64,000 nt of DNA from Henricia sp. BOLD:AAB3569 (GCA_037783545.1 JBBELK010000937.1:310001-374000), one strand, 5' to 3'. Shown: positions 1-13,800, numbered from the stretch's first letter. Notes: generated from the letters alone by a model not told the origin. Numbers and translations: made by a program.

Positions 1-2824
1 AACTCTCTATATTGCGCACTTGTCCTACAAAATTGACAGACTTTCGCCGGGAAATGGCAGAGAAATTTCAAAGTTTAGGGAAAACTGGGTTGGGGCTTCC
101 TGACTGCTCACGCAAACCGTGGCTGTCTGTACACATCTCTTTGGTGTACTCCTGAGTCGTGCGCATGCTCAGTCCTTCGGACTGTCGTTGACGCACCCCA
201 GTTTGGCTCGGCAATTTGGTCAAAGTGTGGTCCAAACGTCGGCAAATTTGGAGGTCGAAAAATGTTCCGACGAACTTCAAATTTTGCATGTTCCAAACTC
301 TCTATATTGCGCACTTGTCCTAAAAAATTGACAGACATTCGCCGGGAAATGGCAGAGAAATTTCAAAGTTTAGGGAAAACTGGGTTGGGGCTTCCTGACT
401 GCTCACGCAAACCGTGGCTGTCTGTACACATCTCTTTGGTGTACTCCTGAGTCGTGCGCATGCTCAGTCCTTCGGACTGTCGTTGACGCACCCCAGTTTG
501 GCTCGGCAATTTGGTCAAAGTGTGGTCCAAACGTCGGCAAATTTGGAGGTCGAAAAATGTTCCGACGAACTTCAAATTTTGCATGCTCCAAACTCTCTAT
601 ATTGCGCACTTGTCCTAAAAAATTGACAGACTTTCGCCGGGAAATGGCAGAGAAATGTCAAAGTCTAGGGAAAACTGGGTTGGGGCTTCCTGACTGCTCA
701 CGCAAACCGTGGCTGTCTGTACACACCTCTTTGGTGTACTCATGAGTCGTGCGCATGCTCAGTCCTTCGGACTGTCGTTGACGCACCCCAGTTTGGCTCG
801 GCAATTTGGTCAAAGTGTGGTCCAAACGTCGGCAAATTTGGAGGTCGAAAAATGTTCCGACGAACTTCAAATTGTGCATGCTCCAAACTCTCTATATTGC
901 GCACTTGTCCTAAAAAATTGACAGACTTTCGCCGGGAAATGGCAGAGAAATTTCAAAGTTTATGGAAAACTGGGTTGGGGCTTCCTGACTGCTCACGCAA
1001 ACCGTGGCTGTCTGTACACACCTCTTTAGTGTACTCCTGAGTCGTGCGCATGCTCAGTCCTTCGGACTGTCGTTGACGCACCGCAGTTTTGCTCGGCAAT
1101 TTGGTCAAAGTGTGGTCCAAACGTCAGCAAATTTGGAGGTTGAAAAATGTTCCGAGGGACTTCAAATTTTGCATGCTCCAAACTCTCTATATTGCGCACT
1201 TGTCCTAAAAAATTGAAAGACTTTCGCCGGGAAATGGCAGAGAAATTTCAAAGTTTAGGGAAAACTGGGTTGGGGCTTCGTGACTGCTCACGCAAACCGT
1301 GGCTGTCTGTACACTTCTCTTTGGTGTACTCCTGAGTCGTGCGCATGCTCAGTCCTTCGGACTGTCGTTGACGCACCCCAGTTTGGCTCGGCAATTTGGT
1401 CAAAGTGTGGTCCAAACGTCGGCAAATTTGGAGGTGGAATAATGTTCCGACGAACTTCAAATTTTGCATGCTCCAAACTCTCTATATTGCGCACTTGTCC
1501 TAAAAAATTGACAGACTTTCGCCGGGAAATGGCAGAGAAATTTCAAAGTTTAGGGAAAACTGGGTTGGGGCTTCCTGACTGCTCACGCAAACCGTGGCTG
1601 TCTGTACACACCTCTTTGGTGTACTCCTGAGTCGTGCGCATGCTCAGTCCTTCGGACTGTCGTTGACGCACCCCAGTTTGGCTCGGCAATTTGGTCAAAG
1701 TGTGGTCCAAACGTCGGCAAATTTGGAGGTCGAAAAATGTTCCGACGAACTTCAAATTTTGCATGCTCCAAACTCTCTATATTGCGCACTTGTCCTAAAA
1801 AATTGACAGACTTTCGCCGGAAAATGGCAGAGAAATTTCAAAGTTTAGGGAAAACTGGGTTGGGGCTTCCTGACTGCTCACGCAAACCGTGGCTGTCTGT
1901 ACACATCTCTTTGGTGTACTCCTGAGTCGTGCGCATGTTCAGTCCTTCGGACTGTCGTTGACGCACCCCAGTTTGGCTCGGCAATTTGGTCAAAGTGTGG
2001 TCCAAACGTCGGCAAATTTGGAGGTCGAAAAATGTTCCGACGAACTTCAAATTTTGCATGTTCCAAACTCTCTATATTGCGCACTTGTCCTAAAAAATTG
2101 ACAGACTTTCGCCGGGAAATGGCAGAGAAATTTCAAAGTTTAGGGAAAACTGGGTTGGGGCTTCCTGACTGCTCACGCAAACCGTGGCTGTCTGTACACA
2201 TCTCTTTGGTGTACTCCTGAGTCGTGCGCTTGCTCAGTCCTTCGGACTGTCGTTGACGCACCCCAGTTTGGCTCGGCAATTTGGTCAAAGTGTGGTCCAA
2301 ACGTCGGCAAATTTGGAGGTCGAAAAATGTTCCGACGAACTTCAAATTTTGCATGCTCCAAACTCTCTATATTGCGCACTTGTCCTAAAAAATTGACAGA
2401 CTTTCGCCGGGAAATGGCAGAGAAATTTCAAAGTTTAGGGAAAACTGGGTTGGGGCTTCCTGACTGCTCACGCAAACCGTGGCTGTCTGTACACATCTCT
2501 TTGGTGTACTCCTGAGTCGTGCGCATGCTCAGTCCTTCGGACTGTCGTTGACGCACCCCAGTTAGGCTCGGCAATTTGGTCAAAGTGTGGTCCAAACGTC
2601 GGCAAATTTGGAGGTCGAAAAATGTTCCGACGAACTTCAAATTTTGCATGTTCCAAACTCTCTATATTGCGCACTTGTCCTAAAAAATTGACAGACTTTC
2701 GCCGGGAAATGGCAGAGAAATTTCAAAGTTTAGGGAAAACTGGGTTGGGGCTTCCTGACTGCTCACGCAAACCGTGGCTGTCTGTACACATCTCTTTGGT
2801 GTACTCCTGAGTCGTGCGCATGCT

Positions 2825-2839
2825 CAGTCCTTCGGACTG
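2825..2839. other. Hairpin-forming inverted repeat in the monomer (representative copy)
   Basis: CAGTCC TTC GGACTG is a perfect 6-bp inverted repeat with a 3-nt spacer. It is present in nearly every monomer at the same place, with occasional single-base changes (for example CAGTCTTTCGGACTG near 5186 and CAGTCATTCGGACTG near 18750). It lies between two CGCA tetranucleotides (TGCGCA to the left, GACGCA to the right). These are the exact boundaries of the 30-bp deletion seen in the 265-bp monomers. Whether it forms a cruciform in vivo is inference. Confidence 0.8.
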
Positions 2840-2885
2840 TCGTTGACGCACCCCAGTTTGGCTCGGCAATTTGGTCAAAGTGTGG

Positions 2886-2907
2886 TCCAAACGTCGGCAA
2901 ATTTGGA
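2886..2907. other. Second inverted repeat TCCAAA/TTTGGA (representative copy)
   Basis: TCCAAA at 2886-2891 and TTTGGA at 2902-2907 are perfect 6-bp complements separated by 10 nt. The right arm overlaps the 8-bp palindrome CAAATTTG. The segment recurs in nearly all monomers. It is removed entirely in the 258-259-bp monomers (37-bp deletion) and loses its right arm in the 280-bp monomer (15-bp deletion near 32690). Function is unknown; the link to deletions is my inference. Confidence 0.65.
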
Positions 2908-5900
2908 GGTGGAAAAATGTTCCGACGAACTTCAAATTTTGCATGCTCCAAACTCTCTATATTGCGCACTTGTCCTAAAAAATTGACAGACTTTCGCCGG
3001 GAAATGGCAGAGAAATTTCAAAGTTTAGGGAAAACTGGGTTGGGGCTTCCTGACTGCTCACGCAAACCGTGGCTGTCTGTACACACCTCTTTGGTGTACT
3101 CCTGAGTCGTGCGCATGCTCAGTCCTTCGGACTGTCGTTGACGCACCCCAGTTTGGCTCGGCAATTTGGTCAAAGTGTGGTCCAAACGTCGGCAAATTTG
3201 GAGGTCGAAAAATGTTCCGACGAACTTCAAATTTTGCATGCTCCAAACTCTCTATATTGCGCACTTGTCCTAAAAAATTGACAGACTTTCGCCGGGAAAT
3301 GGCAGAGAAATTTCAAAGTTTAGGGAAAACTGGGTTGGGGCTTCCTGACTGCTCACGCAAACCGTGGCTGTCTGTACACATCTCTTTGGTGTACTCCTGA
3401 GTCGTGCGCATGCTCAGTCCTTCGGACTGTCGTTGACGCACCCCAGTTTGGCTCGGCAATTTGGTCAAAGTGTGGTCCAAACGTCGGCAAATTTGGAGGT
3501 CGAAAAATGTTCCGACGAACTTCAAATTTTGCATATTCCAAACTCTCTATATTGCGCACTTGTCCTAAAAAATTGACAGACTTTCGCCGGGAAATGGCAG
3601 AGAAATTTCAAAGTTTAGGGAAAACTGGGTTGGGGCTTCCTGACTGCTCACGCAAACCGTGGCTGTCTGTACACATCTCTTTGGTGTACTCCTGAGTCGT
3701 GCGCATGCTCAGTCCTTCGGACTGTCGTTGACGCACCCCAGTTTGGCTCGGCAATTTGGTCAAAGTGTGGTCCAAACGTCGGCAAATTTGGAGGTCGAAA
3801 AATGTTCCGACGAACTTCAAATTTTGCATGCTCCAAACTCTCTATATTGCGCACTTGTCCTAAAAAATTGACAGACTTTCGCCGGGAAATGGCAGAGAAA
3901 TGTCAAAGTCTAGGGAAAACTGGGTTGGGGCTTCCTGACTGCTCACGCAAACCGTGGCTGTCTGTACACACCTCTTTGGTGTACTCATGAGTCGTGCGCA
4001 TGCTCAGTCCTTCGGACTGTCGTTGACGCACCCCAGTTTGGCTCGGCAATTTGGTCAAAGTGTGGTCCAAACGTCGGCAAATTTGGAGGTCGAAAAATGT
4101 TCCGACGAACTTCAAATTTTGCATGCTCCAAACTCTCTATATTGCGCACTTGTCCTAAAAAATTGACAGACTTTCGCCGCGAAATGGCAGAGAAATTTCA
4201 AAGTTTAGGGAAAACTGGGTTGGGGCTTCCTGACTGCTCACGCCAACCCTGGCTGTCTGTACACACCTCTTTGGTGTACTCCTGAGTCGTGCGCATGCTC
4301 AGTCCTTCGGACTGTCGTTGACGCACCCCAGTTTGGCTCGGCAATTTGGTCAAAGTGTGGTCCAAACGTCGGCAAATTTGGAGGTGGAAAAATGTTCCGA
4401 CGAACTTCAAATTTTGCATGCTCCAAACTCTCTATATTGCGCACTTGTCCTAAAAAATTGACAGACTTTCGCCGGGAAATGGCAGAGAAATTTCAAAGTT
4501 TAGGGAAAACTGGGTTGGGGCTTCCTGACTGCTCACGCAAACCGTGGCTGTCTGTACACACCTCTTTGGTGTACTCCTGAGTCGTGCGCATGCTCAGTCC
4601 TTCGGACTGTCGTTGACGCACCCCAGTTTGGCTCGGCAATTTGGTCAAAGTGTGGTCCAAACGTCGGCAAATTTGGAGGTCGAAAAATGTTCCGACGAAC
4701 TTCAAATTTTGCATGCTCCAAACTCTCTATATTGCGCACTTGTCCTAAAAAATTGACAGACTTTCGCCGGGAAATGGCAGAGAAATTTCAAAGTTTAGGG
4801 AAAACTGGGTTGGGGCTTCCTGACTGCTCACGCAAACCGTGGCTGTCTGTACACATCTCTTTGGTGTACTCCTGAATCGTGCACATGCTCAGTCCTTCGG
4901 ACTGTCGTTGACGCACCCCAGTTTGGCTCGGCAATTTGGTCAAAGTGTGGTCCAAACGTCGGCAAATTTGGAGGTCGAAAAATGTTCCGACGAACTTCAA
5001 ATTTTGCATGTTCCAAACTCTCTATATTGCGCACTTGTCCTAAAAAATTGACAGACTTTCGCCGGGAAATGGCAGAGAAATTTCAAAGTTTAGTGAAAAC
5101 TGGGTTGGGGCTTCCTGACTGCTCACGCAAACCGTGGCTGTCTGTACACATCTCTTTGGTGTACTCCTGAGTCGTGCGCATGCTCAGTCTTTCGGACTGT
5201 CGTTGACGCACCCCAGTTTGGCTCGGCAATTTGGTCAAAGTGTGGTCCAAACGTCGGCAAATTTGGAGGTCGAAAAATGTTCCGACGAACTTCAAATTTT
5301 GCATGCTCCAAACTCTCTATATTGCGCACTTGTCCTAAAAAATTGACAGACTTTCGCCGGGAAATGGCAGAGAAATTTCAAAGTTTAGGGAAAACTGGGT
5401 TGGGGCTTCCTGACTGCTCACGCAAACCGTGGCTGTCTGTACACATCTCTTTGGTGTACTCCTGAGTCGTGCGCATGCTCAGTCCTTCGGACTGTCGTTG
5501 ACGCACCCCAGTTTGGCTCGGCAATTTGGTCAAAGTGTGGTCCAAACGTCGGCAAATTTGGAGGTCGAAAAATGTTCCGACGAACTTCAAATTTTGCATG
5601 TTCCAAACTCTCTATATTGCGCACTTGTCCTAAAAAATTGACAGACTTTCGCCGGGAAATGGCAGAGAAATTTCAAAGTTTAGGGAAAACTGGGTTGGGG
5701 CTTCCTGACTGCTCACGCAAACCGTGGCTGTCTGTACACATCTCTTTGGTGTACTCCTGAGTCGTGCGCATGCTCAGTCCTTCGGACTGTCTTTGACGCA
5801 CCCCAGTTTGGCTCGGCAATTTGGTCAAAGTGTGGTCCAAACGTCGGCAAATTTGGAGGTCGAAAAATGTTCCGACGAACTTCAAATTTTGCATGCTCCA

Positions 5901-8521
5901 AACTCTCTATATTGCGCACTTGTCCTAACAAATTGACAGACTTTCGCCGGGAAATGGCAGAGACATTTCAAAGTTTAGGGAAAACTGGGTTGGGGCTTCC
6001 TGACTGCTCACGCCAACCCTGGCTGTCTGTACACACCTCTTTGGTGTACTCCTGAGTCGTGCGCATGCTCAGTCCTTCGGACTGTCGTTGACGCACCCCA
6101 GTTTGGCTCGGCAATTTGGTCAAAGTGTGGTCCAAACGTCGGCAAATTTGGAGGTCGAAAAATGTTCCGACGAACTTCAAATTTTGCATGCTCCAAACTC
6201 TCTATATTGCGCACTTGTCCTAAAAAATTGACAGACTTTCGCCGGGAAATGGCAGAGAAATTTCAAAGTTTAGGGAAAACTGGGTTGGGGCTTCCTGACT
6301 GCTCACGCAAACCGTGGCTGTCTGTACACATCTCTTTGGTGTACTCCTGAGTCGTGCGCATGCTCAGTCCTTCGGACTGTCGTTGACGCACCCCAGTTTG
6401 GCTCGGCAATTTGGTCAAAGTGTGGTCCAAACGTCGGCAAATTTGGAGGTCGAAAAATGTTCCGACGAACTTCAAATTTTGCATGCTCCAAACTCTCTAT
6501 ATTGCGCACTTGTCCTAAAAAATTGACAGACTTTCGCCGGGAAATGGCAGAGAAATTTCAAAGTTTAGGGAAAACTGGGTTGGGGCTTCCTGACTGCTCA
6601 CGCAAACCGTGGCTGTCTGTACACATCTCTTTGGTGTACTCCTGAGTCGTGCGCATGCTCAGTCCTTCGGACTGTCGTTGACGCACCCCAGTTTGGCTCG
6701 GCAATTTGGTCAAAGTGTGGTCCAAACGTCGGCAAATTTGGAGGTCGAAAAATGTTCCGACGAACTTCAAATTTTGCATGTTCCAAACTCTCTATATTGC
6801 GCACTTGTCCTAAAAAATTGACAGACTTTCGCCGGGAAATGGCAGAGAAATTTCAAAGTTTAGGGAAAACTGGGTTGGGGCTTCCTGACTGCTCACGCAA
6901 ACCGTGGCTGTCTGTACACATCTCTTTGGTGTACTCCTGAGTCGTGCGCATGCTCAGTCCTTCGGACTGTCGTTGACGCACCCCAGTTTGGCTCGGCAAT
7001 TTGGTCAAAGTGTGGTCCAAACGTCGGCAAATTTGGAGGTCGAAAAATGTTCCGACGAACTTCAAATTTTGCATGATCCAAACTCTCTATATTGCGCACT
7101 TGTCCTAAAAAATTGACAGACTTTCGCCGGGAAATGGCAGAGAAATTTCAAAGTTTAGGGAAAACTGGGTTGGGGCTTCCTGACTGCTCACGCAAACCGT
7201 GGCTGTCTGTACACATCTCTTTGGTGTACTCCTGAGTCGTGCGCATGCTCAGTCCTTCGGACTGTCGTTGACGCACCCCAGTTTGGCTCGGCAATTTGGT
7301 CAAAGTGTGGTCCAAACGTCGGCAAATTTGGAGGTCGAAAAATGTTCCGACGAACTTCAAATTTTGCATGCTCCAAACTCTCTATATTGCGCACTTGTCC
7401 TAACAAATTGACAGACTTTCGCCGGGAAATGGCAGAGAAATTTCAAAGTTTAGGGAAAACTGGGTTGGGGCTTCCTGACTGCTCACGCCAACCCTGGCTG
7501 TCTGTACACACCTCTTTGGTGTACTCCTGAGTCGTGCGCATGCTCAGTCCTTCGGACTGTCGTTGACGCACCCCAGTTTGGCTCGGCAATTTGGTCAAAG
7601 TGTGGTCCAAACGTCGGCAAATTTGGAGGTGGAAAAATGTTCCGACGAACTTCAAATTTTGCATGCTCCAAACTCTCTATATTGCGCACTTGTCCTAAAA
7701 AATTGACAGACTTTCGCCGGGAAATGGCAGAGAAATTTCAAAGTTTAGGGAAAACTGGGTTGGGGCTTCCTGACTGCTCACGCAAACCGTGGCTGTCTGT
7801 ACACATCTCTTTGGTGTACTCCTGAGTCGTGCGCATGCTCAGTCCTTCGGACTGTCGTTGACGCACCCCAGTTTGGCTCGGCAATTTGGTCAAAGTGTGG
7901 TCCAAACGTCGGCAAATTTGGAGGTCGAAAAATGTTCCGACGAACTTTAAATTTTGCATGTTCCAAACTCTCTATATTGCGCACTTGTCCTAAAAAATTG
8001 ACAGACTTTCGCCGGGAAATGGCAGAGAAATTTCAAAGTTTAGGGAAAACTGGGTTGGGGCTTCCTGACTGCTCACGCAAACCGTGGCTGTCTGTACACA
8101 TCTCTTTGGTGTACTCCTGAGTCGTGCGCCTGCTCAGTCCTTCGGACTGTCGTTGACGCACCCCAGTTTGGCTCGGAAATTTGGTCAAAGTGTGGTCCAA
8201 ACGTCGGCAAATTTGGAGGTCGAAAAATGTTCCGACGAACTTCAAATTTAGCATGCTCCAAACTCTCTATATTGCGCACTTGTCCTAAAAAAATGACAGA
8301 CTTTCGCCGGGAAATGGCAGAGAAATGTCAAAGTCTAGGGAAAACTGGGTTGGGGCTTCCTGACTGCTCACGCAAACCGTGGCTGTCTGTACACACCTCT
8401 TTGGTGTACTCATGAGTCGTGCGCATGCTCAGTCCTTCGGACTGTCGTTGACGCACCCCAGTTTGGCTCGGCAATTTGGTCAAAGTGTGGTCCAAACGTC
8501 GGCAAATTTGGAGGTCGAAAA

Positions 8522-8815
8522 ATGTTCCGACGAACTACAAATTTTGCATGCTCCAAACTCTCTATATTGCGCACTTGTCCTAAAAAATTGACAGACTTTC
8601 GCCGGGAAATGGCAGAGAAATTTCAAAGTTTATGGAAAACTGGGTTGGGGCTTCCTGACTGCTCACGCAAACCGTGGCTGTCTGTACACACCTCTTTGGT
8701 GTACTCCTGAGTCGTGCGCATGCTCAGTCCTTCGGACTGTCGTTGACGCACCCCAGTTTTGCTCGGCAATTTGGTCAAAGTGTGGTCCAAACGTCAGCAA
8801 ATTGGAGGTTGAAAA
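8522..8815. repeat. 294-bp monomer subfamily with CAGCAAATTGGAGGTTG haplotype (first of nine)
   Basis: This monomer has TTTGCTCGG in place of TTGGCTCGG, CGTCAGC in place of CGTCGGC, a one-T deletion (AAATTGG for AAATTTGG) and GAGGTTG in place of GAGGTCG, all linked. The next anchor carries CCGACGGAC. The same combination is in the monomers starting at 8522, 10291, 11764, 13532, 15006, 17660, 19134, 20608 and 36232. Five of them (8522, 10291, 11764, 13532, 17660) also carry GAACTACAAA and TTTATGGAAAAC in the same unit. The copy starting at 852 has the linked substitutions but keeps the third T (295 bp), so it looks like the pre-deletion form. Confidence 0.85.
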
Positions 8816-9110
8816 ATGTTCCGACGGACTTCAAATTTTGCATGCTCCAAACTCTCTATATTGCGCACTTGTCCTAAAAAATTGACAGACTTTCGCCGGG
8901 AAATGGCAGAGAAATTTCAAAGTTTAGGGAAAACTGGGTTGGGGCTTCCTGACTGCTCACGCAAACCGTGGCTGTCTGTACACATCTCTTTGGTGTACTC
9001 CTGAGTCGTGCGCATGCTTAGTCCTTCGGACTGTCGTTGACGCACCCTAGTTTGGCTCGGCAATTTGGTCAAAGTGTGGTCCAAACGTCGGCAAATTTGG
9101 AGGTCGAAAA

Positions 9111-10290
9111 ATGTTCCGACGAACTTCAAATTTTGCATGCTCCAAACTCTCTATATTGCGCACTTGTCCTAAAAAATTGACAGACTTTCGCCAGGAAATG
9201 GCAGAGAAATTTCAAAGTTTAGGGAAAACTGGGTTGGAGCTTCCTGACTGCTCACGCAAACTGTGGCTGTCTGTACACACCTCTTTGGTGTACTCCTGAG
9301 TCGTGCGCATGCTCAGTCCTTCGGACTGTCGTTGACGCACCCCAGTTTGGCTCGGCAATTTGGTCAAAGTGTGGTCCAAACGTCGGCAAATTTGGAGGTC
9401 GAAAAATGTTCCAACGAACTTCAAATTTTGCATGCTCCAAACTCTCTATATTGCGCACTTGTCCTAAAAAATTGACAGACTTTCGCCGGGAAATGGCAGA
9501 GAAATTTCAAAGTTTAGGGAAAACTGGGTTGGGGCTTCCTGACTGCTCACGCAAACTGTGGCTGTCCGTACACACCTCTTTGGTGTACTCCTGAGTCGTG
9601 CGCATGCTCAGTCCTTCGGACTGTCGTTGACGCACCCCAGTTTGGCTCGGCAATTTGGTCAAAGTGTGGTCCAAACGTCGGCAAATTTGGAGGTCGAAAA
9701 ATGTTCCGACGAACTTCAAATTTTGCATGCTCCAAACTCTCTATATTGCGCACTTGTCCTAAAAAATTGACAGACTTTCGCCGGGAAATGGCAGAGAAAT
9801 TTCAAAGTTTAGGGAAAACTGGGTTGGGGCTTCCTGACTGCTCACGCAAACTGTGGCTGTCTGTACACACCTCTTTGGTGTACTCCTGAGTCGTGCGCAT
9901 GCTCAGTCCTTCGGACTGTCGTTGACGCACCCTAGTTTGGCTCGGCAATTTGGTCAAAGTGTGGTCCAAACGTCGGCAAATTTGGAGGTCGAAAAATGTT
10001 CCGACGAACTTCAAATTTTGCATGCTCCAAACTCTCTATATTGCGCACTTGTCCTAAAAAATTGACAGACTTTCGCCGGGAAATGGCAGAGAAATTTCAA
10101 AGTTTAGGGAAAACTGGGTTGGGGCTTCCTGACTGCTCACGCAAACTGTGGCTGTCTGTACACACCTCTTTGGTGTACTCATGAGTCGTGCGCATGCTCA
10201 GTCCTTCGGACTGTCGTTGACGCACCCCAGTTTGGCTCGGCAATTTGGTCAAAGTGTGGTCCAAACGTCGGCAAATTTGGAGGTCGAAAA
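9111..10290. repeat. Run of four consecutive sister monomers (AAACTGTGG variant)
   Basis: The monomers starting at 9111, 9406, 9701 and 9996 all read GCAAACTGTGGC where almost every other monomer has GCAAACCGTGGC. The change is a CpG to TpG transition. I found it only in these four adjacent units. This is direct evidence of recent amplification by a single-monomer step, in contrast to the multi-monomer duplications elsewhere. Confidence 0.8.
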
Positions 10291-10879
10291 ATGTTCCGAC
10301 GAACTACAAATTTTGCATGCTCCAAACTCTCTATATTGCGCACTTGTCCTAAAAAATTGACAGACTTTCGCCGGGAAATGGCAGAGAAATTTCAAAGTTT
10401 ATGGAAAACTGGGTTGGGGCTTCCTGACTGCTCACGCAAACCGTGGCTGTCTGTACACACCTCTTTGGTGTACTCCTGAGTCGTGCGCATGCTCAGTCCT
10501 TCGGACTGTCGTTGACGCACCCCAGTTTTGCTCGGCAATTTGGTCAAAGTGTGGTCCAAACGTCAGCAAATTGGAGGTTGAAAAATGTTCCGACGGACTT
10601 CAAATTTTGCATGCTCCAAACTCTCTATATTGCGCACTTGTCCTAAAAAATTGACAGACTTTCGCCGGGAAATGGCAGAGAAATTTCAAAGTTTAGGGAA
10701 AACTGGGTTGGGGCTTCCTGACTGCTCACGCAAACCGTGGCTGTCTGTACACATCTCTTTGGTGTACTCCTGAGTCGTGCGCATGCTCAGTCCTTCGGAC
10801 TGTCGTTGACGCACCCCAGTTTGGCTCGGCAATTTGGTCAAAGTGTGGTCCAAACGTCGGCAAATTTGGAGGTCGAAAA

Positions 10880-13800
10880 ATGTTCCGACGAACTTCAAAT
10901 TTTGCATGCTCCAAACTCTCTATATTGCGCACTTGTCCTACAAAATTGAAAGACTTTCGCCCGGAAATGGCAGAGAAATTTCAAAGTTTAGGGAAAACTG
11001 AGTTGGGGCTTCCTGACTGCTCACGCCAACCCTGGCTGTCTGTACACACCTCTTTGGTGTACTCCTGAGTCGTGCGCATGCTCAGTCCTTCGGACTGTCG
11101 TTGACGCACCCCAGTTTGGCTCGGCAATTTGGTCAAAGTGTGGTCCAAACGTCGGCAAATTTGGAGGTGGAAAAATGTTCCGACGAACTTCAAATTTTGC
11201 ATGCTCCAAACTCTCTATATTGCGCACTTGTCCTAAAAAATTGACAGACTTTCGCCGGGAAATGGCAGAGAAATTTCAAAGTTTAGGGAAAACTGGGTTG
11301 GGGCTTCCTGACTGCTCACGAAAACCGTGGCTGTCGTACACATCTCTTTGGTGTACTCCTGAGTCGTGCGCATGCTCAGTCTTTCGGACTGTCGTTGACG
11401 CACCCCAGTTTGGCTCGGCAATTTGGTCAAAGTGTGGTCCAAACGTCGGCAAATTTGGAGGTCGAAAAATGTTCCGACGAACTTCAAATTTTGCATGTTC
11501 CAAACTCTCTATATTGCGCACTTGTCCTAAAAAATTGACAGACTTTCGCCGGGAAATGGCAGAGAAATTTCAAAGTTTAGGGAAAACTGGGTTGGGGCTT
11601 CCTGACTGCTCACGCAAACCGTGGCTGTCTGTACACATCTCTTTGGTGTACTCCTGAGTCGTGCGCATGCTCAGTCCTTCGGACTGTCGTTGACGCACCC
11701 CAGTTTGGCTCGGCAATTTGGTCAAAGTGTGGTCCAAACGTCGGCAAATTTGGAGGTCGAAAAATGTTCCGACGAACTACAAATTTTGCATGCTCCAAAC
11801 TCTCTATATTGCGCACTTGTCCTAAAAAATTGACAGACTTTCGCAGGGAAATGGCAGAGAAATTTCAAAGTTTATGGAAAACTGGGTTGGGGCTTCCTGA
11901 CTGCTCACGCAAACCGTGGCTGTCTGTACACACCTCTTTGGTGTACTCCTGAGTCGTGCGCATGCTCAGTCCTTCGGACTGTCGTTGACGCACCCCAGTT
12001 TTGCTCGGCAATTTGGTCAAAGTGTGGTCCAAACGTCAGCAAATTGGAGGTTGAAAAATGTTCCGACGGACTTCAAATTTTGCATGCTCCAAACTCTCTA
12101 TATTGCGCACTTGTCCTAAAAAATTGACAGACTTTCGCCGGGAAATGGCAGAGAAATTTCAAAGTTTAGGGAAAACTGGGTTGGGGCTTCCTGACTGCTC
12201 ACGCAAACCGTGGCTGTCTGTACACATCTCTTTGGTGTACTCCTGAGTCGTGCGCATGCTCAGTCCTTCGGACTGTCGTTGACGCACCCCAGTTTGGCTC
12301 GGCAATTTGGTCAAAGTGTGGTCCAAACGTCGGCAAATTTGGAGGTCGAAAAATGTTCCGACGAACTTCAAATTTTGCATGCTCCAAACTCTCTATATTG
12401 CGCACTTGTCCTACAAAATTGAAAGACTTTCGCCCGGAAATGGCAGAGAAATTTCAAAGTTTAGGGAAAACTGAGTTGGGGCTTCCTGACTGCTCACGCC
12501 AACCCTGGCTGTCTGTACACACCTCTTTGGTGTACTCCTGAGTCGTGCGCATGCTCAGTCCTTCGGACTGTCGTTGACGCACCCCAGTTTGGCTCGGCAA
12601 TTTGGTCAAAGTGTGGTCCAAACGTCGGCAAATTTGGAGGTCGAAAAATGTTCCGACGAACTTCAAATTTTGCATGCTCCAAACTCTCTATATTGCGCAC
12701 TTGTCCTACAAAATTGAAAGACTTTCGCCCGGAAATGGCAGAGAAATTTCAAAGTTTAGGGAAAACTGAGTTGGGGCTTCCTGACTGCTCACGCCAACCC
12801 TGGCTGTCTGTACACACCTCTTTGGTGTACTCCTGAGTCGTGCGCATGCTCAGTCCTTCGGACTGTCGTTGACGCACCCCAGTTTGGCTCGGCAATTTGG
12901 TCAAAGTGTGGTCCAAACGTCGGCAAATTTGGAGGTGGAAAAATGTTCCGACGAACTTCAAATTTTGCATGCTCCAAACTCTCTATATTGCGCACTTGTC
13001 CTAAAAAATTGACAGACTTTCGCCGGGAAATGGCAGAGAAATTTCAAAGTTTAGGGAAAACTGGGTTGGGGCTTCCTGACTGCTCACGAAAACCGTGGCT
13101 GTCGTACACATCTCTTTGGTGTACTCCTGAGTCGTGCGCATGCTCAGTCTTTCGGACTGTCGTTGACGCACCCCAGTTTGGCTCGGCAATTTGGTCAAAG
13201 TGTGGTCCAAACGTCGGCAAATTTGGAGGTCGAAAAATGTTCCGACGAACTTCAAATTTTGCATGTTCCAAACTCTCTATATTGCGCACTTGTCCTAAAA
13301 AATTGACAGACTTTCGCCGGGAAATGGCAGAGAAATTTCAAAGTTTAGGGAAAACTGGGTTGGGGCTTCCTGACTGCTCACGCAAACCGTGGCTGTCTGT
13401 ACACATCTCTTTGGTGTACTCCTGAGTCGTGCGCATGCTCAGTCCTTCGGACTGTCGTTGACGCACCCCAGTTTGGCTCGGCAATTTGGTCAAAGTGTGG
13501 TCCAAACGTCGGCAAATTTGGAGGTCGAAAAATGTTCCGACGAACTACAAATTTTGCATGCTCCAAACTCTCTATATTGCGCACTTGTCCTAAAAAATTG
13601 ACAGACTTTCGCAGGGAAATGGCAGAGAAATTTCAAAGTTTATGGAAAACTGGGTTGGGGCTTCCTGACTGCTCACGCAAACCGTGGCTGTCTGTACACA
13701 CCTCTTTGGTGTACTCCTGAGTCGTGCGCATGCTCAGTCCTTCGGACTGTCGTTGACGCACCCCAGTTTTGCTCGGCAATTTGGTCAAAGTGTGGTCCAA

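Larger units (their letters stand above)
2622..2916 (+). repeat. Reference satellite monomer (295 bp)
   Basis: One typical full unit, given as a reference, starting at the anchor ATGTTCCGACG. Landmarks in order: a GCATGC palindrome in TTTTGCATG(C/T)TCC; CTCTATATTGCGCAC; a six-A run in CCTAAAAAATTGACAG; CGCCGGGAAATGGCAGAG; GGGTTGGGGCTTCCTGACTG; GTACACATCTC or GTACACACCTC; TGCGCATGCTC; the hairpin CAGTCCTTCGGACTG; CACCCCAGTTTGGCTCGG; and the palindrome CAAATTTG just before the next anchor. I counted about 16 CpG in monomer 3601-3895, close to what its base composition predicts, so the unit is not CpG-depleted. The phase (which base is called 1) is arbitrary. No coding or structural RNA function is recognisable. 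Confidence 0.95.

Noticed and set aside
2622..2660. CENP-B box in the monomer (minus strand GTTCGTCGGAACATTTT)
   Set aside because: It has TTCG followed by A at the right spacing but lacks the essential CGGG of the box, so a centromeric role cannot be claimed from it.
2658..2672. TATA-like CTCTATATTGCGCAC as a promoter in each monomer
   Set aside because: No downstream gene, no initiator or other promoter elements; the motif is too short to support a call. Satellite transcription remains possible but is not shown.
2728..2740. Telomere-type TTTAGGG motif in AAGTTTAGGGAAAAC
   Set aside because: It occurs once per monomer and never in tandem; it is a chance heptamer within the satellite.
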